Assembly: GCA_011046145.1 (NCBI GenBank)
Contig: DSBA01000062.1
Coordinates: 1-6,276, forward strand
Direction: 5' to 3'
DNA length: 6,276 bases
Source: Candidatus Uhrbacteria bacterium
GTDB taxonomy: Bacteria; Patescibacteriota; Patescibacteriia; CAIXNZ01
Below the pieces are notes generated by a model. That model was given only the letters and a program-made list of their open reading frames with translations, was not told where the DNA came from and ran no database searches. Of this stretch, positions 1 through 5,630 are shown one piece after another (the stretch's first letter is position 1; the number at the start of each line of letters is the position of its first letter). The translations under genes and the position numbers were made by a program.

Positions 1-20
1 GCCGAATTCTCATGGTAACA

Positions 21-45
21 GCTTAGCACACTTCGTGTGCTAAGC
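21..45. repeat. Perfect 11-bp hairpin
   Basis: GCTTAGCACAC at 21-31 and GTGTGCTAAGC at 35-45 are perfect reverse complements with a 3-nt loop. Neither side has a clear T-tract, so it does not look like a standard terminator. It lies next to the GC-rich palindrome at 54-100 and may be part of the same repeated intergenic element. Function unknown. Confidence 0.6.
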
Positions 46-53
46 CCATTCAT

Positions 54-100
54 CCCCGTTCTCGGTCGCGGCTCGCTTCTCGCCGCTCCCTCCAACGGGG
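54..100. repeat. GC-rich palindromic intergenic repeat (REP-like)
   Basis: CCCCGTT at 54-60 pairs with AACGGGG at 94-100. The enclosed sequence is GC-rich, unlike the AT-rich surroundings, and has an inner GCGGC/GCCGC pairing around 69-86. It contains no ORF. The compact nested palindrome fits a REP-like or MITE-like intergenic element. Whether it is repeated elsewhere in the genome cannot be seen here. Confidence 0.45.
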
Positions 101-115
101 TTTCCTGTAAGGTAT

Positions 116-152
116 TAAAAAGCAAAAATCCGCTATCTGGCGGATTTTTGCT
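116..152 (-). terminator. Rho-independent terminator of the 186-911 gene
   Basis: AGCAAAAATCCGC at 121-133 and GCGGATTTTTGCT at 140-152 form a perfect 13-bp stem with a 6-nt loop. On the minus strand the stem is followed by a short T-run (complement of 117-121). It lies 33 bases past the stop codon of the membrane-anchored protein gene and would end that transcript. Confidence 0.85.
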
Positions 153-185
153 TAAAAATTCTTAACCAAATTTAAATTTTTCAGT

Positions 186-911
186 CTATTTTTCCTGCCT
201 TATAACTAAACCTGCCATGTCAGTACGGAAAATTTGAGTCTCTCCAGCAACCAAAACAATAATTTCATAACCAGGCACAATTGCCTGAGTACAAAATTCC
301 TCTGGTGTTGCCAAACCCAAACAGCCATCAGGCCAATCCATTTCAGTAATAGAAATCACAACAATTTCATTTTGAGGCACTTGAGCATTTTCAGCCGCCA
401 AAGAAACAACTTCTACTAAGGCAGGGTTATCACCTGTGGGAATATCAATAACTTCTTGTTCTGGCACGCTAATACTATCAACTTTCCATTCCCCATTTTC
501 AACAACCATATTCACGTTGCGAATTGTTCTTCCGCCTGAATAATTAAGGCCGAGAATAAGAGTTGCTCTATCTGTATCTGTTATCTGCAAATCCTCAACG
601 CTTATTCCTTGATCAGGCACATCCTGAACGCCAATAAAAAAAGCCATCTCACTGACAATATTTTCACGCGAGACCTGGTTTTTCGCTGAAACTGATAATG
701 CATTATATGCTTTTTCCATGGCCACTGGATCAGATTCTGGCGGGGCCATAGCCACAAAATTTAACATAAAATTATAGCCAACCAATTCTGCCTCTTCATG
801 GCTTGGCGGGGAAATAACTACGGGCGATTTAATATTAAAAAACCACCAAGAACCCAAAATAACCAGGATAACCAAAAAAATAATTAAGATAATTAAATTG
901 TTTTTACTCAT
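186..911 (-). CDS. Membrane-anchored protein, NTF2-like middle plus Cys-pair C-terminal domain
   Basis: This is a 241-aa protein of unknown function. Residues 5-25 form one strong hydrophobic helix after a short N-terminus with K3, so it is probably a signal anchor with the rest outside the membrane. Residues about 38-150 resemble the NTF2-like/DUF4878 fold: a helical start, then strands ending in VENGEWKVDSI. Residues about 160-241 look like a second small domain centred on WPDGCLGL and ending FRTDMAGLVIR, with two cysteines (C197, C207) that could form a disulfide outside the cell. From memory, similar WxDGCLGL...C...PGY...YxTD domains occur in uncharacterised proteins of Chloroflexi and other bacteria. 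The ATG at 909-911 gives a good signal anchor, but no clear Shine-Dalgarno precedes it. It is a single-gene unit with a promoter at 1031-1059 and a terminator at 121-152. The domain assignments are by eye; that this is a real gene is much more certain. Confidence 0.85.
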   Translation of the reverse strand: MSKNNLIILIIFLVILVILGSWWFFNIKSPVVISPPSHEEAELVGYNFMLNFVAMAPPESDPVAMEKAYNALSVSAKNQVSRENIVSEMAFFIGVQDVPDQGISVEDLQITDTDRATLILGLNYSGGRTIRNVNMVVENGEWKVDSISVPEQEVIDIPTGDNPALVEVVSLAAENAQVPQNEIVVISITEMDWPDGCLGLATPEEFCTQAIVPGYEIIVLVAGETQIFRTDMAGLVIRQEK

Positions 912-972
912 ATGTTTTTAATTACTTTTAAGTAAAAATTTAAAATAATTAACAGTTAACTTTTACGCCTTT

Positions 973-997
973 ATCAACCGCTCGACCTTCGGTTGAT
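973..997 (-). other. Hairpin in the 5' leader of the 186-911 gene
   Basis: ATCAACCG at 973-980 and CGGTTGAT at 990-997 form a perfect 8-bp stem with a 9-nt loop. It falls between the proposed promoter and the start codon, about 60 nt before the ATG. There is no T-run after it in the direction of transcription, so it is not a standard terminator. It could stabilise or regulate the leader, or be a small palindromic repeat. Confidence 0.45.
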
Positions 998-1030
998 ATT
1001 TAAAAAATATTAATTAGTTTTCTTTATTTC

Positions 1031-1059
1031 AATATACAATGTTTTAAAAGAATTCTCAA
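1031..1059 (-). promoter_or_regulatory. Sigma-70-type promoter for the 186-911 gene
   Basis: On the minus strand, TTGAGA (1059-1054) is followed by a 17-bp spacer and TATATT (1036-1031). Each hexamer differs from consensus at one position. It lies just downstream of the tRNA-unit terminator and predicts a leader of about 110 nt for the membrane-anchored protein gene. Confidence 0.6.
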
Positions 1060-1070
1060 TCCTAAAAATT

Positions 1071-1093
1071 ATAAAAACCGCCTTTAAGCGGTT
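1071..1093 (-). terminator. Rho-independent terminator of the tRNA unit
   Basis: AACCGC at 1076-1081 and GCGGTT at 1088-1093 form a stem with a 6-nt loop. On the minus strand it continues GCGGTTTTTATAATTT, giving the required T-tract. It follows tRNA-Pro and precedes the promoter of the next gene. Confidence 0.75.
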
Positions 1094-1139
1094 AACAAAA
1101 TTAACATCTCAAAACTAATCTGTTTTTTTAATATTTTGC

Positions 1140-1181
1140 TTGTCTGCTAAAATCTTCCATGGTATAGAGAAGAACAGACAA
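1140..1181. repeat. Nested inverted repeat between terminator and tRNA-Pro
   Basis: TTGTCTG (1140-1146) pairs with CAGACAA (1175-1181), and inside it TCTTC (1153-1157) pairs with GAAGA (1169-1173). The region lies just 3' of tRNA-Pro in the transcript. No gene is visible here. It may be a trailer hairpin or a degraded repeat. Confidence 0.3.
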
Positions 1182-1203
1182 AGGCGGAAATCCACGAGAA
1201 TAA

Positions 1204-1280
1204 TGGTCGGGCTGGTGGGACTTGAACCCACGATCTTCTGGTCCCAAACCAGACGCGATAGCCAACTTCGCTACAGCCCG
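1204..1280 (-). tRNA. tRNA-Pro(UGG)
   Basis: A complete cloverleaf: acceptor CGGGCTG pairs with CAGCCCG, the D-arm is GCGAAGTTGGCTATCGC, the anticodon arm is TCTGG-TTTGGGA-CCAGA with anticodon TGG, and the T-arm is GTGGG-TTCAAGT-CCCAC. C1 is typical of proline tRNAs. Discriminator A at 1207 is followed by CCA on the minus strand (1206-1204), so the 3' CCA is genome-encoded, unlike the other two tRNAs here. The anticodon is followed by G37 in the loop, the base TrmD methylates, and trmD is also in this window. It is the last gene of the tRNA unit. Confidence 0.95.
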
Positions 1281-1348
1281 TTATTTTTAATTTTTAACAT
1301 CCAATTATTAATTTTACAAAAATTGAAAATTATTAAAGGATTTTTATT

Positions 1349-1440
1349 ATTTTCAGTCCGAAGTTTGTCCCGCACAAATGCCGAGGGAAAGAATCGTCAC
1401 AATATGATCACTTCGTGGTAATCTTTTGCTCTACCACTGA
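1349..1440 (-). pseudogene. Broken tRNA-Phe copy split by a 65-bp insertion
   Basis: Bases 1425-1440 match 16 of 16 to 1515-1530 of the intact tRNA-Phe (19 positions with one mismatch if extended to 1422). Bases 1349-1359 match 11 of 11 to 1504-1514. These two blocks are adjacent in the intact gene but here are 65 bp apart. Together they cover part of the D-arm and the anticodon region including GAA. A further AAGGA at 1336-1340 may continue the anticodon arm after a short AT insertion. No acceptor stem or T-arm is visible, so it cannot make a tRNA. The insertion contains CCCGCAC, the motif found repeatedly in the broken tRNA-Ile. Confidence 0.6.
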
Positions 1441-1469
1441 TGAAAAAGGGGGAATTACTTTTCCTTTTG

Positions 1470-1541
1470 TGCTCGGGGTGAGAATCGAACTCACGACACA
1501 AGGATTTTCAGTCCTTTGCTCTACCACTGAGCTACCCGAGC
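1470..1541 (-). tRNA. tRNA-Phe(GAA)
   Basis: A 72-nt cloverleaf: acceptor GCTCGGG/CCCGAGC, D-arm GCTCAGTGGTAGAGC, anticodon arm AAGGA-CTGAAAA-TCCTT with anticodon GAA, 5-nt variable loop and T-arm GTGAG-TTCGATT-CTCAC. The discriminator is A at 1470. The next minus-strand bases are CAA, so CCA must be added by the nucleotidyltransferase. A partial broken copy lies immediately downstream. Confidence 0.95.
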
Positions 1542-1678
1542 AAAATAATTTTAGTGAGCCAAAAATTCTAACAAAAATCGGCTAATTAAAGATATTAAAC
1601 CTGTTCGCCTTTACCAATTAACATTTAGTGTCGGTGGGCGTAGATGGACTTGAACCATCGACCTCGTCATTATCAGTG

Positions 1679-1795
1679 CCCCGCACTAAATTTGGATTAA
1701 ATCTGTGGACGTGGGAGGACTTGAACCTCCGACCTCGTCATTATCAGTGACGCGCTCTAACCAGCTGAGCTACACGTCCAAATTTTAGTGCGGGG
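1679..1795. repeat. Inverted repeats flanking the intact tRNA-Ile
   Basis: CCCCGCACTAAATTT at 1679-1693 and AAATTTTAGTGCGGGG at 1780-1795 are inverted repeats differing by one extra A/T pair. They enclose the intact tRNA-Ile as a 117-bp cassette. The left end abuts the anticodon piece of the broken tRNA-Ile exactly. The layout resembles a small non-coding mobile cassette, but no transposase or target duplication is visible. Confidence 0.6.
1706..1779 (-). tRNA. tRNA-Ile(GAU)
   Basis: A complete 74-nt cloverleaf: acceptor GGACGTG/CACGTCC, D-arm GCTCAGCTGGTTAGAGC, anticodon arm CGTCA-CTGATAA-TGACG with anticodon GAT, variable loop AGGTC and T-arm GGAGG-TTCAAGT-CCTCC. Discriminator A at 1706 is followed by CAG on the minus strand, so CCA is not encoded. 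It lies inside inverted repeats and within a broken second tRNA-Ile. tRNA-Ile(GAU) often sits in the 16S-23S spacer of bacteria, and here it is downstream of 16S but beyond a terminator. Confidence 0.95.
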
Positions 1796-1890
1796 TCAAG
1801 TGATCGTACTTTAATAATACAAGATCAATGATCACGCGCCATACGCTTGCGCTTAGGTGCTAGACATAGCGCACTCTAACCATCTGCCTG

Positions 1891-1926
1891 CCCCGCACTT
1901 ACGAGCCTTGCGAGTATAGTGCGGGG
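1891..1926. repeat. Palindromic insert in the D-arm of the broken tRNA-Ile
   Basis: CCCCGCACT at 1891-1899 and AGTGCGGGG at 1918-1926 form a perfect 9-bp stem around an 18-nt loop with a further TAC/GTA pairing. Its ends are the same motif that bounds the cassette around the intact tRNA-Ile. It splits GCTC from AGATGGTTAGAG of the D-arm, which suggests a small palindromic element inserted there. Confidence 0.6.
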
Positions 1927-1989
1927 AGCTATACGCCCATAAATTTTAACTCTATTAAGTTTAACCCTAAACAAACAATACACGCTTAA

Positions 1990-2018
1990 ATTATAGCAAA
2001 AAAGGCTAGCTAAACCAA
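1990..2018 (-). promoter_or_regulatory. Promoter of the tRNA unit
   Basis: On the minus strand, TATAAT (1995-1990) is preceded by TGC, an extended -10, and by a weak -35 TTGGTT (2018-2013) with a 17-bp spacer. It directly follows the T-tract of the 16S terminator, so terminator and promoter overlap. Transcription would start near 1983, about 45 nt before the 5' piece of the broken tRNA-Ile. Confidence 0.5.
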
Positions 2019-2058
2019 TATCCAAATATTAAAAAATATTAACTTAGCTAGCCTTTTT
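1999..2058 (-). terminator. Strong terminator of the 16S rRNA unit
   Basis: AAAAAGGCTAGCTAA at 1999-2013 and TTAGCTAGCCTTTTT at 2044-2058 form a perfect 15-bp stem. Its loop contains another hairpin (AATATT 2025-2030 with AATATT 2035-2040). T-runs occur on both strands, so it could act in both directions. It lies just past the 16S processing stem, so 16S transcription ends without entering a 23S gene. Confidence 0.85.
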
Positions 2059-2071
2059 ATAATTTAACCTC

Positions 2072-2090
2072 TAAAAAGTGATAGAATCGT
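2072..2090 (-). other. 16S processing stem, 3' arm
   Basis: This 19-base sequence is a perfect reverse complement of 3757-3775 on the other side of the 16S gene. In the minus-strand transcript the two arms would pair and loop out the whole pre-16S, as expected for an RNase III processing stem. Confidence 0.8.
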
Positions 2091-2198
2091 TTTAGTCCAA
2101 ACTGAAATAGAATCCAGCCAGAACTACGCACCTATAAAAAGGTGTCGACCTAATCAGAGTAAAAAATTTTTACAAATTCTTTACTCAAAACTCCCTAG

Positions 2199-3700
<1,502 letters not shown>

Positions 3701-3756
3701 GTGATGATAAAGTTCACCACGGACTTATTAGAGAAGTAAAACTTCAAATTGTATTG

Positions 3757-3775
3757 ACGATTCTATCACTTTTTA
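3757..3775 (-). other. 16S processing stem, 5' arm
   Basis: This is the perfect 19-bp partner of 2072-2090. It lies about 57 nt upstream of the mature 16S 5' end, a normal place for the RNase III stem of a pre-16S transcript. Confidence 0.8.
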
Positions 3776-3777
3776 AT

Positions 3778-3787
3778 TGTTAAAATA
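3778..3787 (-). promoter_or_regulatory. Possible boxA antitermination site in the 16S leader
   Basis: The minus strand reads TATTTTAACA directly before the processing stem. It shares TTTAACA with the boxA consensus (TGCTCTTTAACA) used by NusB/NusE in rRNA operons. The position is right, but in AT-rich DNA the match could be chance. Confidence 0.35.
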
Positions 3788-3815
3788 CGTTCTTCTATTT
3801 TTAATTTTTTAAAGA

Positions 3816-3896
3816 AGAAAAAACAGGAAAATTCCATTGCCTACTAAATTATATTTTTATAATATTTTTAATAGGTCGAATTCACCTGTTTTTTCT
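3816..3896 (-). other. Large hairpin in the 16S leader
   Basis: AGAAAAAACAGG at 3816-3827 pairs perfectly with CCTGTTTTTTCT at 3885-3896. An inner hairpin is ATTATA (3848-3853) with TATAAT (3858-3863), and CCTA/TAGG may pair between them. On the minus strand the outer stem ends in CCTGTTTTTTCTTC, so it looks like a terminator or attenuator within the rRNA leader, where antitermination would be needed to pass. Confidence 0.5.
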
Positions 3897-3899
3897 CCT

Positions 3900-3939
3900 C
3901 CCTTCGACTCGCTTTGCTCTCTCAGGGCAAGCCCTTGCC
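3900..3939. repeat. REP-like GC-rich palindrome in the 16S leader
   Basis: CCCTTCGACTCGCTT near 3900-3914 and AGGGCAAG at 3924-3931 resemble the common bacterial intergenic REP-type repeat with a CCCTTCGAC...CTCAGGGCAAG pattern. A second pairing is GGCA/TGCC at 3926-3939. It is far more GC-rich than its surroundings. It lies in the transcribed leader between the promoter and the 16S gene. Confidence 0.5.
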
Positions 3940-4094
3940 AAAATTCTTGCGTTCGAGGATATCATTGAAAAATTTTATTTAAAGTAAAATGGTGTTTTAA
4001 AAATTACTTTTAAGTTATTATCATAATAAATCAAGATGAAAAAAATGTCAAGCTCAATTCATTAACATATTTTCAACAATATATTTATATCCGT

Positions 4095-4123
4095 ATTATA
4101 ACACAATGGGTTATTCCTGTCAA
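4095..4123 (-). promoter_or_regulatory. Consensus sigma-70 promoter of 16S rRNA
   Basis: On the minus strand, TTGACA (4123-4118), a 17-bp spacer and TATAAT (4100-4095) match the consensus perfectly, with an extended -10 TGT before TATAAT. This is the strongest promoter in the window, as expected for rRNA. Transcription would begin near 4088, giving a leader of almost 390 nt before the mature 16S. Confidence 0.9.
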
Positions 4124-4153
4124 GAACTCAACTTAACAAATTTTGCTAAATTT

Positions 4154-4273
4154 AAATTCCAATTATCAATAATCAATATCCGACCTTCAAGCAATAACAA
4201 ATAAATAATAATTAATTTAAAAAATTTATTTATTGGTTATTAAAAATTAGCTATTGTTTGGTGATTGGAATTT
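4154..4273. repeat. AT-rich inverted repeat between trmD and the 16S promoter
   Basis: AAATTCCAAT at 4154-4163 pairs with ATTGGAATTT at 4264-4273. Inside, AATAACAAATAAATA near 4193-4207 pairs, with one mismatch, with the sequence near 4228-4242. The rest is low-complexity text rich in ATTGGTTATT-type words. It could fold after trmD and help end or stabilise that transcript, but it lacks a normal GC stem. It contains no gene. Confidence 0.45.
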
Positions 4274-4282
4274 AGTTATTGG

Positions 4283-4936
4283 TTATTGAATTTTGCGTTT
4301 ATGTTTATCTCTCCATAACTTTATTTCCTGATGATGTCCTGAAAGCAAAACTGGCGGAACTTGCCAACTTTTAAAATTTTCTGGTTTAGTATATTGAGGA
4401 TATTCTAATTCTCCTTCTTTGGCAAAAGATTCGTCTTGAGCAGATTCAATGTTGCCTAACACTCCAGGTAATAAGCGAGTAATGCCATCAACTAAAACCA
4501 TGGCTGGAATTTCTCCGCCAGTTAAAACATAATTGCCAATAGAAATTTCCTCGTCAATTAAATGCTCTGCCACTCGATTATCAACCCCTTCATAGCGGCC
4601 GCAAATCATAATTAGCTGATCGTATTTTTTGAGGCGTTGTAAATCTTTTTGTATTAAAGTTTTGCCGCGAGCTGAAAATAAAATTACCCGGCTCTTTTTT
4701 TTACGCCGAATTGACTTGAGCACTTTGTAAATCGGTTCAACCATTAAAACCATGCCAGCCCCGCCGCCGTAAGGCGTATCATCAACGGATTTGTGCGGAT
4801 CATTTTTGTCAGCGTATTTTCTTAAATCCGCTATCTTAATTTTTATAATCTTCTTATCTTGAGCGCGCTTAATCATGGCCTTAGAAAAATAAGACTCGAA
4901 AATATCAGGGAAAATAGTAATAATGTTGAACTGCAT
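4283..4936 (-). CDS. trmD: tRNA (guanine-N1)-methyltransferase TrmD
   Basis: TrmD transfers a methyl group from S-adenosylmethionine to N1 of G37, next to the anticodon of tRNAs with G36-G37, and so prevents +1 frameshifts. The 217-aa protein shows the SPOUT trefoil-knot motifs: FNIITIFPDIF at 3-13, DDTPYGGGAGMV at 52-63, CGRYEGVDNR at 112-121, SIGNYVLTGGE at 132-142, the catalytic R154 in TRLLPGVLG, an acidic D168 at the catalytic Asp position, LEYPQYTKP at 177-185 and LLSGHHQEIKLWR at 198-209. It ends soon after this, so the C-terminal tRNA-binding tail is shorter than in E. coli (255 aa). The ATG at 4934-4936 has no Shine-Dalgarno. The usual neighbours rimM and rplS are absent here. A repeat-rich leader and a separate promoter precede it. 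A substrate with G37, tRNA-Pro(UGG), is encoded in the same window. Confidence 0.97.
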   Translation of the reverse strand: MQFNIITIFPDIFESYFSKAMIKRAQDKKIIKIKIADLRKYADKNDPHKSVDDTPYGGGAGMVLMVEPIYKVLKSIRRKKKSRVILFSARGKTLIQKDLQRLKKYDQLIMICGRYEGVDNRVAEHLIDEEISIGNYVLTGGEIPAMVLVDGITRLLPGVLGNIESAQDESFAKEGELEYPQYTKPENFKSWQVPPVLLSGHHQEIKLWRDKHKRKIQ

Positions 4937-4957
4937 GTTTTTATAAGTTATATGCTG

Positions 4958-5061
4958 TTGTATTAGGTTTTATGAGGTCATATTAGGTTACTTTTATCCA
5001 AAATAAAGCAACTTCATAAAACATCATAAAACTTCATCCAACCTCATAAAACCTAATACAA
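4958..5061 (-). repeat. 21-bp inverted repeat in the trmD leader
   Basis: 4958-4978 is a perfect reverse complement of 5041-5061, with 62 nt between. The right arm overlaps the decamer repeat at 5011-5060 and begins at the -10 of the proposed trmD promoter. In the transcript, a stem of about 14 bp could still form just before the trmD start region. Confidence 0.75.
5011..5060. repeat. Five tandem decamer repeats
   Basis: Five consecutive 10-base units read ACTTCATAAA, ACATCATAAA, ACTTCATCCA, ACCTCATAAA and ACCTAATACA. The period is exactly 10, about one helical turn. They lie between the khpA terminator and trmD and contain no ORF. They may be a protein-binding array or replication slippage of an AT-rich repeat. 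Confidence 0.65.
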
Positions 5062-5069
5062 TTATAACA
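5061..5069 (-). promoter_or_regulatory. Extended -10 promoter of trmD
   Basis: The minus strand reads TGTTATAAT, an extended -10, directly after the T-tract of the khpA terminator. No good -35 is found at 16-18 bp. The motif matches that of the 16S, khpA and rpsP promoters. Transcription would start near 5054. Confidence 0.5.
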
Positions 5070-5096
5070 AAAAAACCACATATGTGTGGCTTTTTT
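5069..5096 (-). terminator. Rho-independent terminator of khpA
   Basis: CCACA (5076-5080) and TGTGG (5085-5089) form the stem with loop TATG. A-runs and T-runs flank it on both sides, so the minus strand ends in TGTGGTTTTTTTG. It lies 23 bases past the khpA stop codon. Confidence 0.75.
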
Positions 5097-5119
5097 GTTT
5101 ATCTAAAAATTTTCAAAGT

Positions 5120-5446
5120 TTAAATTTTTAAATCATCAACTACGTCTGTGTCAACGTCAGCTGAAGGTCTTGACCTTTGCGGTCTTTGAGAACCTTCTGG
5201 CTCGTGGATTTTCAAATTAACTCGGGCGTTATTTTTTGCGCCAACGATTTTCAAAAGAGTCCTAATGGCTCGAGCAGTATTGCCCTGCTTGCCAATAACA
5301 TAACCCATGTCAGCCGGATTGATATGAAGAGTCAATAAAACTCCCATCTCATCAACTGTTCTTTCAACTTTAACATCGTTTGGGTTGCCTACGATGTTCT
5401 TAACAATGAATTCTACGAATTCTTGATCGCTAAATTTCTCTGCCAT
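5120..5446 (-). CDS. khpA: KH-domain RNA-binding protein KhpA (YlqC family)
   Basis: This is a 108-aa cytoplasmic RNA-binding protein with a single KH domain. The core runs from about residue 9 (EFVEFIVKNIVGNPNDV) to about 82. The RNA-binding loop is IGKQG at 51-55 within GYVIGKQGNTARAIRTLL. The KH domain is followed by a Gln/Arg/Ser-rich, then acidic tail (about 83-108) with no known domain. The family is known to bind small RNAs and mRNAs, often with KhpB, and to affect cell division and translation. The ATG at 5444-5446 is chosen because AAAAGG lies 10 nt upstream. An in-frame TTG at 5474-5476 would start inside a leader hairpin and is rejected. The gene lies between rpsP and trmD, as in many Gram-positive bacteria. 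It has its own promoter and terminator. Confidence 0.93.
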   Translation of the reverse strand: MAEKFSDQEFVEFIVKNIVGNPNDVKVERTVDEMGVLLTLHINPADMGYVIGKQGNTARAIRTLLKIVGAKNNARVNLKIHEPEGSQRPQRSRPSADVDTDVVDDLKI

Positions 5447-5456
5447 AGTTTTTAAA

Positions 5457-5462
5457 CCTTTT
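5457..5462 (-). promoter_or_regulatory. khpA ribosome binding site
   Basis: AAAAGG on the minus strand lies 10 nt before the ATG at 5446. It pairs with the CCTTT part of the 16S 3' end, which is unchanged despite the altered anti-Shine-Dalgarno. It decides the khpA start. rpsP and trmD lack a comparable site. Confidence 0.6.
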
Positions 5463-5465
5463 CTT

Positions 5466-5490
5466 CTTTTAATCAAAATCCGATTAAAAG
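5466..5490 (-). promoter_or_regulatory. Hairpin just upstream of the khpA ribosome binding site
   Basis: CTTTTAATC at 5466-5474 and GATTAAAAG at 5482-5490 form a perfect 9-bp stem with a 7-nt loop, only 3 nt from the AAAAGG ribosome binding site. It could control access of the ribosome. No T-run that would make it a terminator follows. Confidence 0.5.
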
Positions 5491-5540
5491 CTTAATTGTT
5501 AAATTTCTCTTGTTTAAAAAATAATTAACAAGATAATTCT

Positions 5541-5568
5541 ATTATAACACTCCCAGTCTAAAAGTCAA
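5541..5568 (-). promoter_or_regulatory. Promoter of khpA
   Basis: On the minus strand, TTGACT (5568-5563), a 16-bp spacer and TATAAT (5546-5541), with TGT before the -10 (extended -10). It lies just after the rpsP terminator and predicts a leader of about 88 nt. Confidence 0.8.
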
Positions 5569-5576
5569 GGCTTAAT

Positions 5577-5611
5577 AAAAAAGCCCGGAGATCTTAGCGC
5601 CAGGGCTTTTT
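5577..5611 (-). terminator. Rho-independent terminator of rpsP
   Basis: AAAAAGCCC at 5578-5586 and GGGCTTTTT at 5603-5611 form the stem, with an extra GG/CC pair inside. T-tracts lie on both strands. It sits 19 bases past the rpsP stop codon and separates rpsP from khpA. Confidence 0.85.
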
Positions 5612-5630
5612 ATCTGAATAATTTTGAATT

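Larger units (their letters stand above)
1635..1938 (-). pseudogene. tRNA-Ile(GAU) broken into three pieces, enclosing an intact tRNA-Ile
   Basis: Three minus-strand pieces are visible: 1938-1926 (acceptor 5' strand GGGCGTA plus TAGCTC), 1885-1869 (rest of the D-arm, AGATGGTTAGAGTGCGC) and 1678-1635 (anticodon loop CTGATAA, T-arm GATGG-TTCAAGT-CCATC, acceptor 3' strand TACGCCC and A). The lengths 13, 17 and 44 add to 74 nt, the exact length of the intact tRNA-Ile nearby. Joined, they form a full cloverleaf with a perfect 7-bp acceptor stem and one C-A mismatch in the anticodon stem. Twenty bases (1659-1678) are identical to the intact gene. A 40-bp and a 190-bp insertion separate the pieces, both bounded by CCCCGCAC motifs, and the larger carries the intact tRNA-Ile. 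It is probably a pseudogene; RNA-level rejoining is conceivable but unsupported. An assembly error is the main other explanation. Confidence 0.7.

Noticed and set aside
234..419. Plus-strand open frame of 61 codons
   Set aside because: It is antisense to the membrane-anchored protein gene, has a low-complexity composition, and has no start context.
920..933. 14 bases shared with 4002-4015 (AATTACTTTTAAGT)
   Set aside because: It is short and AT-only apart from one C and one G, so it is expected by chance in this base composition.
1140..1421. Plus-strand open frame of 93 codons across tRNA-Pro
   Set aside because: It is read through the antisense of tRNA-Pro and gives the well-known false peptide GLEPTIFWSQTRRDSQLRYSP found over many tRNA genes.
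1635..1938. Group I intron in the tRNA-Ile anticodon loop
   Set aside because: The breaks lie in the D-arm and the 5' side of the anticodon stem, not in the loop, and I see no P, Q, R, S core elements or homing endonuclease.
5011..5060. CRISPR-like array
   Set aside because: The units are 10 bases with no spacers, so this is a simple tandem repeat.
5447..5476. Longer khpA start at TTG (5474-5476)
   Set aside because: It would begin in the loop of the leader hairpin and before the AAAAGG site. The ATG at 5446 has a proper ribosome binding site and matches the family length.
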